A stretch of 46,944 nucleotides of DNA from the NCBI GenBank assembly GCA_022385805.1, contig MU277713.1, positions 1 through 46,944 on the forward strand, given 5' to 3'. The position numbers and the translations under genes were made by a program. The notes beneath the pieces are model-generated. The model was not told where the DNA came from. It saw only the letters and a list, made by a program, of their open reading frames with translations, and made no database searches. Positions 23,250 to 33,357 of this stretch are shown piece after piece. The DNA comes from Pilatotrama ljubarskyi (taxonomy: Eukaryota; Basidiomycota; Agaricomycetes; Polyporales; Polyporaceae). Numbering within the stretch: the stretch's first letter is position 1; each line of letters begins with the position of its first letter.

Positions 23250-23960
23250 CGATTTTATGACTTCGTCCGGTAGCAATGCGCTTTACCAAACTCAAGCGCA
23301 TAACAAAAATGGATAGTACTAGCATGCGCCTTGTATGGAAAATGGCCGTTGTAGTTTCAATGACCGTCCACCAGATCGACGCCTCTATCCTGATTCACCT
23401 GGTCAAACAAGGCTTTATCTCTGATGGATTGTCCAGCCTGATCGGCGATGCTCACCACTAGGCGGAGGCCGCGAGCGATGTTCACAAAGCACGCATACTC
23501 CCTTTGTCTTGCCAGCGTGATTGCAAGTCCAATGTCCGAACACGATTTGGCATTCACCTATTAGGCTGCGTGTTTTGCTCCTCTCAGAGTGGTGCGATTA
23601 AGGAGGGTCGATATGAAAACGGAGAAGAACCCACGACGATGAGTTGGCAGCACATGGGCGCGTGAAAGAGGCTGTGGCGAGCGGTCACAAGCCTGCCCGC
23701 ACACCCAGAGGTTGGGGGTGGAATGGATGTCGTGCGCGAAGTCGAACGGTGGCCGTTATGGCCCTGCGCTGCGGCAGTGAATCGCTCTACCGCACTCAGT
23801 AGGCACCAGCGACTGTGATCGTCCAGGGACAGGGACAGCAAGTGTTCGAACCGTATCATGAAGTCCCGTCGGGCCTCTTCCTGTCCTTGTGCGGGGAAAT
23901 TCGATATCTGAGTACTCAAAATCAATAGGAGAACCGAGGGAGCACGCCACAGACCTGCAA
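23250..23960 (-). pseudogene. Helical-coding fragments, possible gene relic
   Basis: The minus strand holds helical segments typical of the cluster: EEARRDFMIRFEHLLSLSL (about 23870) and REYACFVNIARGLRLVVSIA (about 23480). The second is followed by a plausible donor after LFDQ and a short terminal exon. They could not be joined into one phase-consistent gene. It may be a decayed family member or an unrelated small gene. Confidence 0.35.
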
Positions 23961-24951
23961 TGCTAGGCTTTCAAGCAGAGAAGTCTACGGTCGACAAGAC
24001 CACGCAGTACGCGGTCTCTATGATGTTTGAATCGCGGGAGGCCAACGCGTAAAGCAAAGTTTAGCAGCAGCTATGAGTGGAGGTGTCCACGGACTTCAGG
24101 CTAACGGAACGGCCAGTGGAAAGAGTTGAGGCTACCACTTGCTCCGCCCGCACATAGGTCTCATACCTCGCGCCCTCCAACTCTACCCACAAAGCATGCA
24201 GATAGTGAAAATAGGGAGATGGGGCTGGGGATAAGGCTTTCATAAGAAGGGAAGAGCAGATACTCTTGAGCAATGACCTAGGCATCTTCCCCGGAAGCGT
24301 CAAGGTGCGTAGCGACTGGCTAGCACTACGAGCATTTGCTACCGTTGGCGAGCGACTCCTCAGTCGACGTCCGTTCGAAACAGATTGTGCATTGATACAT
24401 AACAGAGAACGCGCAGAGGTGGAGGTACGTGGTACGGGAGATTTGACTTAGTCAAGCTAAGTCAGCTCAACGGCCTGGGCCGAGCTCGGGGCGACATCCA
24501 GAGAGACTGGGATAGCTAGGCGCTCGCTGTTCGATGTCGAGGGCGGGCGTTAATCAACGTGAGAGCTCCGCTTCCACGGTACTGGCTACGGTCGCTGTGC
24601 CACATGTTAGTAAATGATCATCCATACGGTGCTATACTTGGAGCTTCAAGTATGCAGCTTACAGCTGGAAGAGTGACGGTTTGCCGCCACCGCAAGCCTA
24701 TGTCGCAGACGGGGCGGATAATCGACACACCCATGAGTTACCTGCGTCGATCGAGTACGGACTGTACGGCCGTATACGCATGGGGTCACATTTCCATTAC
24801 GAACTGAACGCAAACTCTAAGCACTATGATTCGAAATACAAGCTCCGCGTGAGTACGTCTGGAATCGCCCAGCGGGCTACTACAAGCTGGTACGAAGTGT
24901 TCTAGGACTCAAGTAACACATTGCCGAGGTAGCGAACTGCGAACTACACCG
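23961..24951. other. Mostly non-coding, fragmentary frames
   Basis: A minus-strand exon-like frame at 24061-24303 contains ALWVELEGARYETYV, and a plus-strand frame lies at 24266-24451. Neither could be extended into a gene. Confidence 0.3.
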
Positions 24952-26144
24952 CTAGGCTCCAGAATCTTGCAGACCTTCCAGAGTCTTGTCTGCTTCAGCC
25001 AACATCTGGAGCGAGCCATGAGTATACGTAACGGCGACGCCTTCGATCGAGGCTACTCACCCGCCCCATAAGCCCCAGACTGTCCGTGATTTCCGCGTAA
25101 TACTCCGCCGCCTTGAGGATCTCATCAACCGAGAAACCTCGTCGGCCTCGCTGGCCGAGCAGCACACGAGGTTGCGTTTCGGCCTGTATGATGAGGCCCT
25201 TGAGTCCCTGGTCACTACACTTCCATCTCCGTAGACTCAAGTGACAGCTCACCTCGAGATCAGCCAGAATCTCATCCTGCTTCCACTTGTGCACCTGCGA
25301 TTGACATTGCAATCGGTACATCTCCGCGGTGGTACGTACACATGTATGGGTGCCTGTAGACGATTCCGCCTGATTGTACAGATCGTGTGCTTTGGTCACC
25401 ATGCGTTCACGTCTCTCCTGGAGTACTCGGAGCTGTTCCATAAGTGGAAAGAGCGTTCGCCTATGCGTACGTGCAGGGGCGACCTCCTTCAGAGGATGCA
25501 GTACGCTCTCAAAGCAGTACTAGATATTCGCGCGAGATTGTCAATAGGTGTTCCTCAGCAGGGTGCACCCACCTACCTCTGACATAACCAGCCGCACAAT
25601 GCCCCGCAGGCTATCATATCTCGTCAGAATACGGTGTTCGTGACGACGAATATCAGAGAGGAGGGAATTTGCATGATCGACTCGTCGCATGATGTCCTTC
25701 CTGCCAGAAGCAACTGAAGCCTGTCATCATGGACGTCAGAGCCACCTGAAGGGCAGGAATGCATCGCCGCATACCGAAGGCTTCTTCGCCTCGAGATCAT
25801 GCGCCGCTTGAGCTCTGTCCTGCAGAGTCTCTCTTACAGGCTCACGAGACTCCCCATTGCGAATCCTTGAAGCCGCTAGGCGGACTTCCCGCAATTTCTC
25901 CGTCCTGTAGGTCGCATTTGTTTGCTTCAGGAGCTGTATAAAGTCATCTCGCCAAGTAGACGGGTGGTTCATTACTCCACGCTCCTGGAAATATCTGAGA
26001 GGGAGGTCAGGAGGAAAGCAGTATCGCAAGAGCCCTCACGTACCTGAATATGACCTTCTCTGCTTCTTGATGCGTATGACAGATCTGATCCCGCAAAAGC
26101 ATGAGCAACGCAAGAGCCTCCAAGCGGTCGGTTTGGAGAGTCAT
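24952..26144 (-). CDS. Coiled-coil family protein, member 5, 310 residues, six exons
   Basis: Function unknown. Exons: 26044-26144, 25775-25994, 25577-25720, 25253-25519, 25061-25207, 24952-25005; total 933 nt with intron 1 phase 2 and introns 2-5 phase 0, the same arrangement as members 1 and 4. Exon 5 carries SVDEILKAAEYYAEI, equivalent to LDDLLAARSRYAKY of member 1. Exon 3 is shorter (48 codons against 58-59) and exon 6 is only 18 codons, so the C-terminus is clipped relative to relatives. An upstream exon ending at this ATG is possible: an acceptor (TTTCAG) lies at about 26229 and the frame is open across VQRTFGYEVHKKVAESL. Confidence 0.75.
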
Positions 26145-27416
26145 CTTGGAAGAGGAAGGGGCTGCCGACTGGTGGTCGAGCGACTCCGCCACCTTCTTAT
26201 GCACTTCATAACCGAACGTTCTTTGAACCTGAAAGACGCAATTGTCAATTGAAACTCGATAAGCCATTGAATTTACATATCTACTCGTAGATTGAGGTTC
26301 TATGGCTTTGGTACTCGCCTGCGAAAAGCAATTGGTCTCTCCTGGGAGCATGTGTGACTTGCCTTCGTAACTGGCATGGCTTCTTGCATCGCCAATCTTG
26401 GGAGCATGACGAGCAGACAAGACCGGGTGACCGTGGACCACACCCGAGATGGAATTGAGAGACCGCGAGAGCACTGCCTGTTCTTAAGACAAGAGAAGAT
26501 GACGCATACTTCGAGATCGCGGTTACGGTCGTGGCACGCGGATCCGGACATCCCCGGAGGCGCATTGGAGGCGCTGCGAGTAGCCGCTGGCGTTTCCCGA
26601 CCTCCTTGCTGCCTCCTTGTTCTCCTCACGACGGGCACCCAGGGATTGCACACCGTCCAAAATTGGTCGAAAAGTCGAGACAATAGCGCTACCACTGACA
26701 CTCCAGACTTCACCGGGCTTGTGTTCCTTTGCCTCTCAGGCCTATGAAGGACGTTGCGACTTTAGTACCCGTGACACTCCAGGTGACATTGGACGCCCGA
26801 AGCGTTCAAAGATCTCCAAAGACGTTGCCGCTCCGTGACGTTCACTTGCGTATCGTCTTTATGTCTCGAGTATGGTCGCAGCTACATATGGGCTGTCTCG
26901 CGCCTGTCGCCTTGTTCTACATCTCAATCCTCATCGCCCACTTGATATCTGCTTCTGATGCCCCCGCTTACCTATAGCCAACGTGAGTCATGCCATCGAC
27001 CACCCACGCCCTTTGGCTCATTGGACTTAGGTGTACGAAGAGTTCTACAAACCCTCGTTCATAATGGCACGATCACAGCCAGTCTAGACCAACTCGTGAA
27101 TGGAGGTACGCCTGCTTACGACCTCATGCTAGCCGGTATCCATGCTCAGCCACACCCTCTGTACAGTCATTGCTGACAAGCGTGCTTCGGCGGAGCCCGT
27201 AGCCACAAACCATCGTTTTTTCATCTGGAGAGTCCTGCGGAGCGAGGTCTGTTCCTTTTCTGTGCTTTACCGTAAGTGTACGACGCGTGTTGCGCAGGCG
27301 CAGGCCGAACACATCGAACTTCGGGGAGATCGCGCGGAAGCTACCGTCTCCGTGACTGCGATAGGGACGGAATAGTAAGTGACCGCTCCCTCTATTCCGG
27401 TCATGCACTTATTCAG
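26145..27416. other. Poorly resolved region upstream of a family tail
   Basis: Probably holds the decayed or unresolved 5' exons of the gene whose tail is at 27417-27907. Frames such as AQAEHIELRGDRAEATVSV (about 27297) look coding but could not be joined in phase. No other element was recognised. Confidence 0.35.
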
Positions 27417-27907
27417 GCCGACGTCAGCTATAAACAGCCTCAAGGACCAACTCCAGCCAACGCGAACCCCCTGGCACATGAGGCTTTGCCACTCGGGCGC
27501 AACGCCGTTCAGCAGAGCGAGAGGAACAAGGTGTGTCTTCATCGTCTCTCGATGGCCTCGGCTCTAAGACTCTTCCGATGCAGGAGCGTGCAGAGTATAT
27601 GCGGCTCGCCGGCATCATCGAGCACACCATCAAAGCATTCGAGGGTCACGAGCCTCCCGCATTGTTGCTCGACCCAAAGAATCTGCCCCAACTGGTACGT
27701 GCATGAGTGCCTGTGATTCTCCATTCTTCCGACGGCTGTCTTCAGATCCGCGACAATATCGAGACCATCTCGCATCTTGAGGCCCAGGTGAGTTTGCCAT
27801 CTCCCCTCTCTCCGAGGTGCGCCCTGTCTCACTCCTCCTGCTAGAACCAGGAGGCCATCGAGAACATCCAATGGGTAGCTGACCACATAGACTACTTGCT
27901 TGGATAA
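27417..27907 (+). CDS. Coiled-coil family protein, member 6, C-terminal exons only
   Basis: Exons 27417-27530, 27584-27694, 27746-27787 and 27845-27907 join in phase 0 and end at TAA. The exon order and features fit the family tail: QQSERNK at the end of the first, RLAGIIEHTIKAFEG in the second, then NIETISHLEAQ, and a final helix WVADHIDYLLG. An extra intron splits the unit corresponding to exon 5. Upstream exons were not resolved, so the gene may be partial or damaged. Confidence 0.55.
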
Positions 27908-28470
27908 CTGGAGAGCACGCTATACTAGGAGAGGGCCCGGACCATGTATCATACCTTAGGCTTTATGGATGTCGAGGCGACTCTCCTTTTGCCATTCTTG
28001 GGCATGCGCTTGCGAGGACTGGGACTCTGAGGACTCTCACGCACCACAGTGAGAATGGTGTGCCAACTCCGACGTTCCCACGAGAGTGACCCGCTCCGCC
28101 CGATGGACAGGATGCGCGCGGTTATCTTCTACTGATCACCGGCACCAGCGTACCTCGGGTCGTGCGAGGCAACGACTGCACTTCTTAACATCTCGCTAGA
28201 CCGAATGGCTAGACATCGCCACGGGCGTTACCCGCAAGGTAGTGTGTCGCACTACGAGCTCGTCGTTGAGAGGGTCTCTGCACTCACAATGTTGCGCTTA
28301 GCTCATCGTCCCATGTCCCAGATCAAGATATCCCGGGGGATTATTCGCAGGACGTACATGCCAGCTATCGTCATGAGCAAGGGAGCGGGACTGAGACGCA
28401 AAGTCCACGAATGCACGTAATGTCACGATCCATGCGCAATTGCGATTGGTGTCGCTCATACTCGCATCAG

Positions 28471-28700
28471 ATATTCAATCTCTCGAGGAAGAGTTAGTAC
28501 TATGCAAGTTTGCGATGCGCTCCGACCGCACAATCACGGAAGAGAGCCAACTCGCTGCCTACCGTGCATTGTGGTACACGACCGAGAAGCAGCTCAGCAA
28601 GCTTGCGGCGGTCCTTGTGGAGCATGTGGACGAGGATGTCATCAGGCGTGTTCTACCCTACCACGCCCTCTTCCGCTATCGTAACCTGAGTGATACTTGA
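28471..28700 (+). CDS. Terminal exon of an unresolved helical protein
   Basis: An open frame follows an acceptor (GCATCAG) at 28470 and reads IQSLEEELVLCKFAMRS, then LWYTTEKQLSKLAAVLVEHV, ending at a stop at 28700. It is helical like its neighbours. No phase-matching upstream exon could be fixed; 28205-28410 has an open frame in a different phase. Confidence 0.4.
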
Positions 28701-29297
28701 GAATAGAAGAGGGTAAGTGTGTATGTGCTGGCATCCTGTAGTCTCGGTAGTGAAGATCTTTCCTGAACAGTTGCAGCGGCGACCAAGCCAAGATGCTTCT
28801 CCGAGTCATACCCCCCACCCAAACACACCCCCATGCGCCGCGACATCTCGACTCAGCTCGACCAACGATGTCCTGCTCTCTACTTTGCCGATGTGTATGC
28901 GGCTCGCTATCTGTGCAGTACTGTGATATGTTCTCGTTTGTTTTGGTGCCTAGAGTGAAAGTACCATGCAGAGTGTACTCACACAAATGACTGAAGAACA
29001 CCCCACCCTCTTCCGGCCTCCCACCGAGACAGCCACGGGTGCCACTGCCGCCTTTCTGGTGCGTGTGGTGAGGCTGTTTGCTCCGCACACTATTCTGCAG
29101 TGCACGATCTCGCATATTAGATCACTGCGTCTCGAAGCGAGGCGACCCTTGGCTGGCGGAGCTGCTCATGTATGCATGCAGCGAAGACGCCGCTCCCGCA
29201 CAACGCCATTGAAATATACGGAAGCAGACTCACAGGAACGATACGTTGACAAGCGGTACAGGTATGCGACACTAATACGTACGTCTTAGCAACTTGG
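28701..29297. other. Intergenic, no supported gene
   Basis: Only short frames of biased composition. Sits between a plus-strand gene end and a minus-strand gene end. Confidence 0.4.
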
Positions 29298-30230
29298 CTA
29301 CAATAGCGAACGCCTCGTAGTCGAGTTCTCTGCAAGAATGGCCAATAACTCTGTATGCTAGGTGTGATCTATGAACGGCTGCGCACATAGGGGTGGAGGA
29401 CGTGGACGAACCTGTTCGCCCAGTCTTGTGACCCTCGCGACAATTTGTGCGGCCTGTGAAGACGGTGAGTTCGGGCGAGCGGCATGACACCCGGTACCTA
29501 CCACAGCAGGGATTTCCTCGAATGACTGTAGGGGGGAGAACCGAGCATACTTCGTACTGATCACGTTTTTGAGCTCGTTAAGTACGGCACGCAAGGCTTT
29601 CTGGGCGCGGCGTAGCTGTGCTGATGTCAGTCAGAGGTAGCATGGAATAGAAGAACAGCGGACCTCCTTGAGCGTGAGTCGCTCGAAGCGATTTCGATCT
29701 TTGGTGTGTAGCGTGAGGAGGCCATTGTACCGATAGCTAGGGGTGTTAGCGCCAGCAGGAGCACCGTTCAAGCTGGCAAGGATGGACATACAAGTGGAGA
29801 CCCTCTGCCGTCAACCTGATAGTCATTGCATGACCAGCATTGCCCGGCTCACATTTGAGACGGCGGGCAAGCCTCTGAGATGACATATCACTTATCCTGC
29901 AAAGCCGGAGTCGACGACGGTCATACGAACCTCACGCATCAGAGCCCTCTCGATATGAGTCTTGGACTGCGGGCCGACTTTCCTCAGGTCCAGCCTGATC
30001 ATGTCTTGCACTGTGGTCAACATTGCTGTCAGTGCTGTCAACATCAGTGCAGGAGCCATGATACCTATCGTACCTCGGTCAATGAAGCCATCGTACACGA
30101 TGGATGTCCCGTCGGTCCCCGCGAGAACGCTGAGTACGTCTTGAACACCTAGACATGATGTCCACGGTCATCGGCGCAACTGCCAAAGCACGAAGTATCA
30201 CGCACGTTCACGATAGCTGAGCGGGGCCAT
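29298..30230 (-). CDS. Small helical protein, 185 residues, eight exons
   Basis: Not recognised. Exons: 30206-30230, 30074-30148, 29931-30025, 29792-29874, 29664-29736, 29502-29615, 29412-29453, 29298-29348; total 558 nt, every phase consistent. Intron 4 is a textbook short fungal intron (GTATGT, GCTAAC, CCCTAG). The N-terminus MAPLSYRERVQDVLSVLAG is followed by helical segments DMIRLDLRKVGPQSK and LRRAQKALRAVLNELKNV and a final LLAILAENSTTRRSLL. The exon pattern differs from the six-exon family, so it is either a distinct cluster gene or a heavily remodelled relative. Eight exons for 185 residues is an extreme density, with some exons under 20 codons. Confidence 0.6.
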
Positions 30231-30502
30231 GGAGAGGAGGTACCAGGAGTGCGGATGTCCCTAGGGAGCGAATGGCGAATAGCGGAGAGGCTCACCGCTT
30301 TCATGGTGAGCGGGTGGCACAAAGGCCATTCACTTGAGGACTTTATGCAGCGGCACGTTGTTGCCTTTAGTAGATCACGGTGCCGGACTGGAGTTGACCA
30401 AATACAGATTGGCCTCCCTTTTGCCCTCGTTTCCCGCGACCGGGTTTCCGCACCTTGCCTACTCCTTGCCTGTTATCAAAGGAGCCTCACCCGACGCCTG
30501 GG

Positions 30503-30515
30503 GTCCTGACAGGAC
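30503..30515. repeat. Extra copy of a short palindromic motif
   Basis: GTCCTGACAGGAC, with six-base arms around a central base. It also occurs inside both promoter blocks (6690-6702 and 30827-30839) with similar flanking sequence, and lies 24 bp upstream of the second block. Confidence 0.7.
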
Positions 30516-30538
30516 TCCAGACTCCGGGTAGGACTAAG

Positions 30539-30680
30539 GAGCAGCGGCGGTCGGGCCGCGGAGTGAGACTCGGACTTTGGTCGAGTTATGAGCTCCCCGG
30601 GGGCAAGCAACTGGAGGGCCGCTAGGGCATTGCAGGTGGCTTGTGCTGCTCTCAGCCTCGGATGCGCGCAAGAAGATTGT

Positions 30681-30758
<78 letters not shown>

Positions 30759-31129
30759 GTACTGACCTTGGGGATGAGCGTGTGGCCTGAGGAGTGTCGC
30801 AGGAAAGGAGCGTCGCCTCGCCCGGGGTCCTGACAGGACTCCGGACTCCAGAGTCCAGAGCTGTGAGCGTCTGGTGGGACGCGCGCTTATACTTTCACAG
30901 TGGCACTATCTACTTTCGACAATCTGCTTCTCCTGGATCGACGTCGATAGTCGACTGGTCCACAGTCGATGCGCACATCCACACAGTCCACGGCACGCTC
31001 CCCTTGTTCCGACACCTCCGTCAAAGGTCTTCTGAGCATGTCGCAAGCACCTTTGCTTGGGCCAGGTGCTGCCGCGCCTCAGCCAGGCTTTCGCTCACCA
31101 AGGGTCGTTGTCGTGCGTCCATCGCCTTT
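30539..31129. repeat. Duplicated promoter block, copy 2
   Basis: Near-identical to 6440-6992 apart from the G-run length and a few substitutions. The match ends abruptly at 31129 after the shared ATCGCCTTT. The downstream sequence is unrelated, so the block has been placed in front of a different gene (31675). Confidence 0.9.
30681..30757. repeat. Poly-G run of 77
   Basis: Seventy-seven uninterrupted G at the site where copy 1 has 39. An assembler or sequencing error in the count is possible, but the presence of the run in both copies argues that it is real. Confidence 0.85.
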
Positions 31130-31674
31130 TTGTGTCTTCCACCTGATTGAATGTAGGTACTACCCACCGTACTTTCAGAAAGCCTCCTTCTGCAATCGTG
31201 ATCTCATGCATTCCGAGTTTCAGGTCTCGGGACTCGCGAGAGCCCGGAGTCATCACGGCCCGTCTTCGCAACTAGATGGAGACCCGTATAGAGATTAATG
31301 GATGAACCTGCACGTTTTACTTGTGTTGACTGACAGTCCGTGCTATCGGACCGGTCCCGAGATTGCAGATGTGAAGGTTCTTCAGCTATGTGCTATGGTC
31401 GTGATTTTGGCGACGGTGCTATGCGACTCATAACTCATGTGTCCAGCATCCATTCCGCCGCATGTTCCGCTCTTCTCCTGTTGATTGTCCCGATGTACCG
31501 AATCCTGACTCCTCGCCTTCGCCGCGTGTGTGATATCTCATTCTCGTGGATGAAGAATTTGCTGAATAAGGAGCCCGTCACAGAACGCACTTCCTTTGTC
31601 TGAGACTGCATAAGAGGTTGCTCGAGACGACGCGATATTGGTCAACATCCCCCCGTCTCTTCTACAGCCCCACG
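31130..31674. other. Spacer between promoter block and gene
   Basis: Open frames without recognisable motif; may hold 5' UTR or a first exon of the following gene. Confidence 0.35.
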
Positions 31675-32401
31675 ATGAATCAAGACTTCGGAATCGAGGC
31701 CATCTATTCTGGCGCTTGCGTCGAACTCTCGCACAGCCTTCCGGACGGCGACTTCACCACGTTCGAGAAGACCAAGGACGGTCTGATCGATTCCGAACTC
31801 GTCTTCGTCATCGTCGCTCGCGTCTCGCCCACCGCAGGTACGGCAACTTTCCCCCATGATTGTCCGGTCCTATCCATATCTAACGTACCTGCTAGTCGCC
31901 GTAGTTGCCTGACAGAACTACATGCTCCCTGCCCGGGAGCGTTCTGGTCCCGTCATACAGTTTTGCGAGGAAGTTGTCGAGAACCTTCTCGTCGCGTGTG
32001 ATGAGGTGAGTAGCATGCGAATCCAGGTTTCTCTGTGATCACTGAGTACCGTGCAGCGAGAACTCATTTTATCGCTGAAGCCGGAAGGCTACATCCGATG
32101 GTTTCAGTTCCGCTTCGAGCAGGAGGCGGAATACTGGGACTTTGTCCATCTGGTCTTCCAGGCGAAGAAGAACTGCGTTGTACGCCGCGAAGCCGTGACC
32201 GAACGCATCCATCGGCTCGCGCATGACTTCCCTGAGTATTTCAAGCCGACGACTCATCCATATGACGATCCTGAGACCATCGCCGAACTCCGGTGCATGG
32301 ACGAGGAAAGCGATGATGATGAGGACACGTGCCTCCACCAGTGCTGGTCAGTGATGGCTCCTTCTCGTCACAGGTCACCGCAATCTGATCAAGTCCAATG
32401 A
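31675..32401 (+). CDS. Hypothetical acidic protein, one splice junction unresolved
   Basis: Not recognised. Exon 1 starts at ATG 31675 (MNQDFGIEAIYSGACVELSH) and reaches a donor at 31838 (GCAG/GTACGG). Exon 2 (31916-32005, QFCEEVVENLLVACDE) and exon 3 (32057-32401, containing WFQFRFEQEAEYWDFV and an acidic EESDDDED stretch) join cleanly in phase 0. Exons 1 and 2 do not agree: the donor is phase 1 while the only acceptor avoiding an in-frame TGA is phase 0. Either a junction was missed or the gene is frameshifted. It lies downstream of the second promoter block. Confidence 0.5.
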
Positions 32402-32698
32402 CTACGTAGCGGACTGAAGCAGAGACATGTCGATCTCTAGCAGTTTTCTCGGATTGTGATTTTTCTTTTCGCTTCGGTATCTTCAAGTTCCCGACTCGCC
32501 GATGTACCATACAGCCTTCATATCCATCGTACATGTCCCTCAATTGACCCCGGCATGCGTATCTCTGCGCCTGGTTGCAAGAGAGCTGGCGACCGGTACG
32601 TAGGACGACGGATAGGAGGGGCAGCGAGAGGGGAGAGGGAAGGGCGTGAAAAGGGAAGGACAAAGCAATCACATCGATAACCCTACTTCGGCATACGA

Positions 32699-33353
32699 TG
32701 ATGGGGAGTCCGCGGCGCTGAGCAGGTACGACGCGCACTCACGTCGAGTCGCGTCGGCCTGCGCGGTAGCTCGGACTCCGGTGCGCGTTCCTCCTCCTTC
32801 CCGTAGACATTTTCGCATAGATTTTCATCGCGTCCTATTCGCTGTTACTCACCCGCTCCACCCTCGATCGTAGGAACTTGCGCGCCGCCGACGCTTGGCG
32901 GCGCGGATGCAACGCTTCGGGCAGTCCCTCCTCGTCGAGGATCACATGACCGCGCCCGAACGCGTCCCGGACGCGTCGCACCGACCGTCTCGCCGTCTTG
33001 TCTACCAAACTCCCGCCCTTTTTACATTCTTGTTTCTCTATTTTCTCGATCGCCTCCGGCTCTCTAGCCCCCGGTAGTCACCTTAAAAGCATGTACTTCG
33101 TACTCGGGCAACTCAGCTTGTTTCCCCCTTCCGAGTCCGCCGTCTGCCCTCGCGTGCAAGTCTCGCGCTCAAGCTCACCTTCGTCGTCTCCCTCCGTCGC
33201 ATCCGCCGCCTCCGCCGTCGCGCTCGTAGCGCCTATCGTACCATCTATCTAGGTCTATCTATTCTACTGTACCTAGCCCTCCTCCTCCGTGCACTCCGAC
33301 GACCTCCTCGCCATACCGTCCACTTTCCGACCCGAGAGTCAGGATATCTATCA
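32699..33353 (+). mobile_element. Solo LTR-like repeat, copy 2, uninterrupted
   Basis: 655 bp, TGATGGGGAG to ATCTATCA, flanked by a perfect 4-bp duplication ACGA (32695-32698 and 33354-33357). It retains many CpG sites that are TG or CA in copy 1 and has neither of the two nested insertions, so it serves as an empty-site reference. No internal retroelement sequence adjoins it. Confidence 0.75.
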
Positions 33354-33357
33354 ACGA

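Noticed and set aside
30588..30833. Plus-strand frame with a poly-glycine stretch
   Set aside because: The glycine run is only the translation of the 77-G tract, and the equivalent frame in copy 1 has a different tract length.
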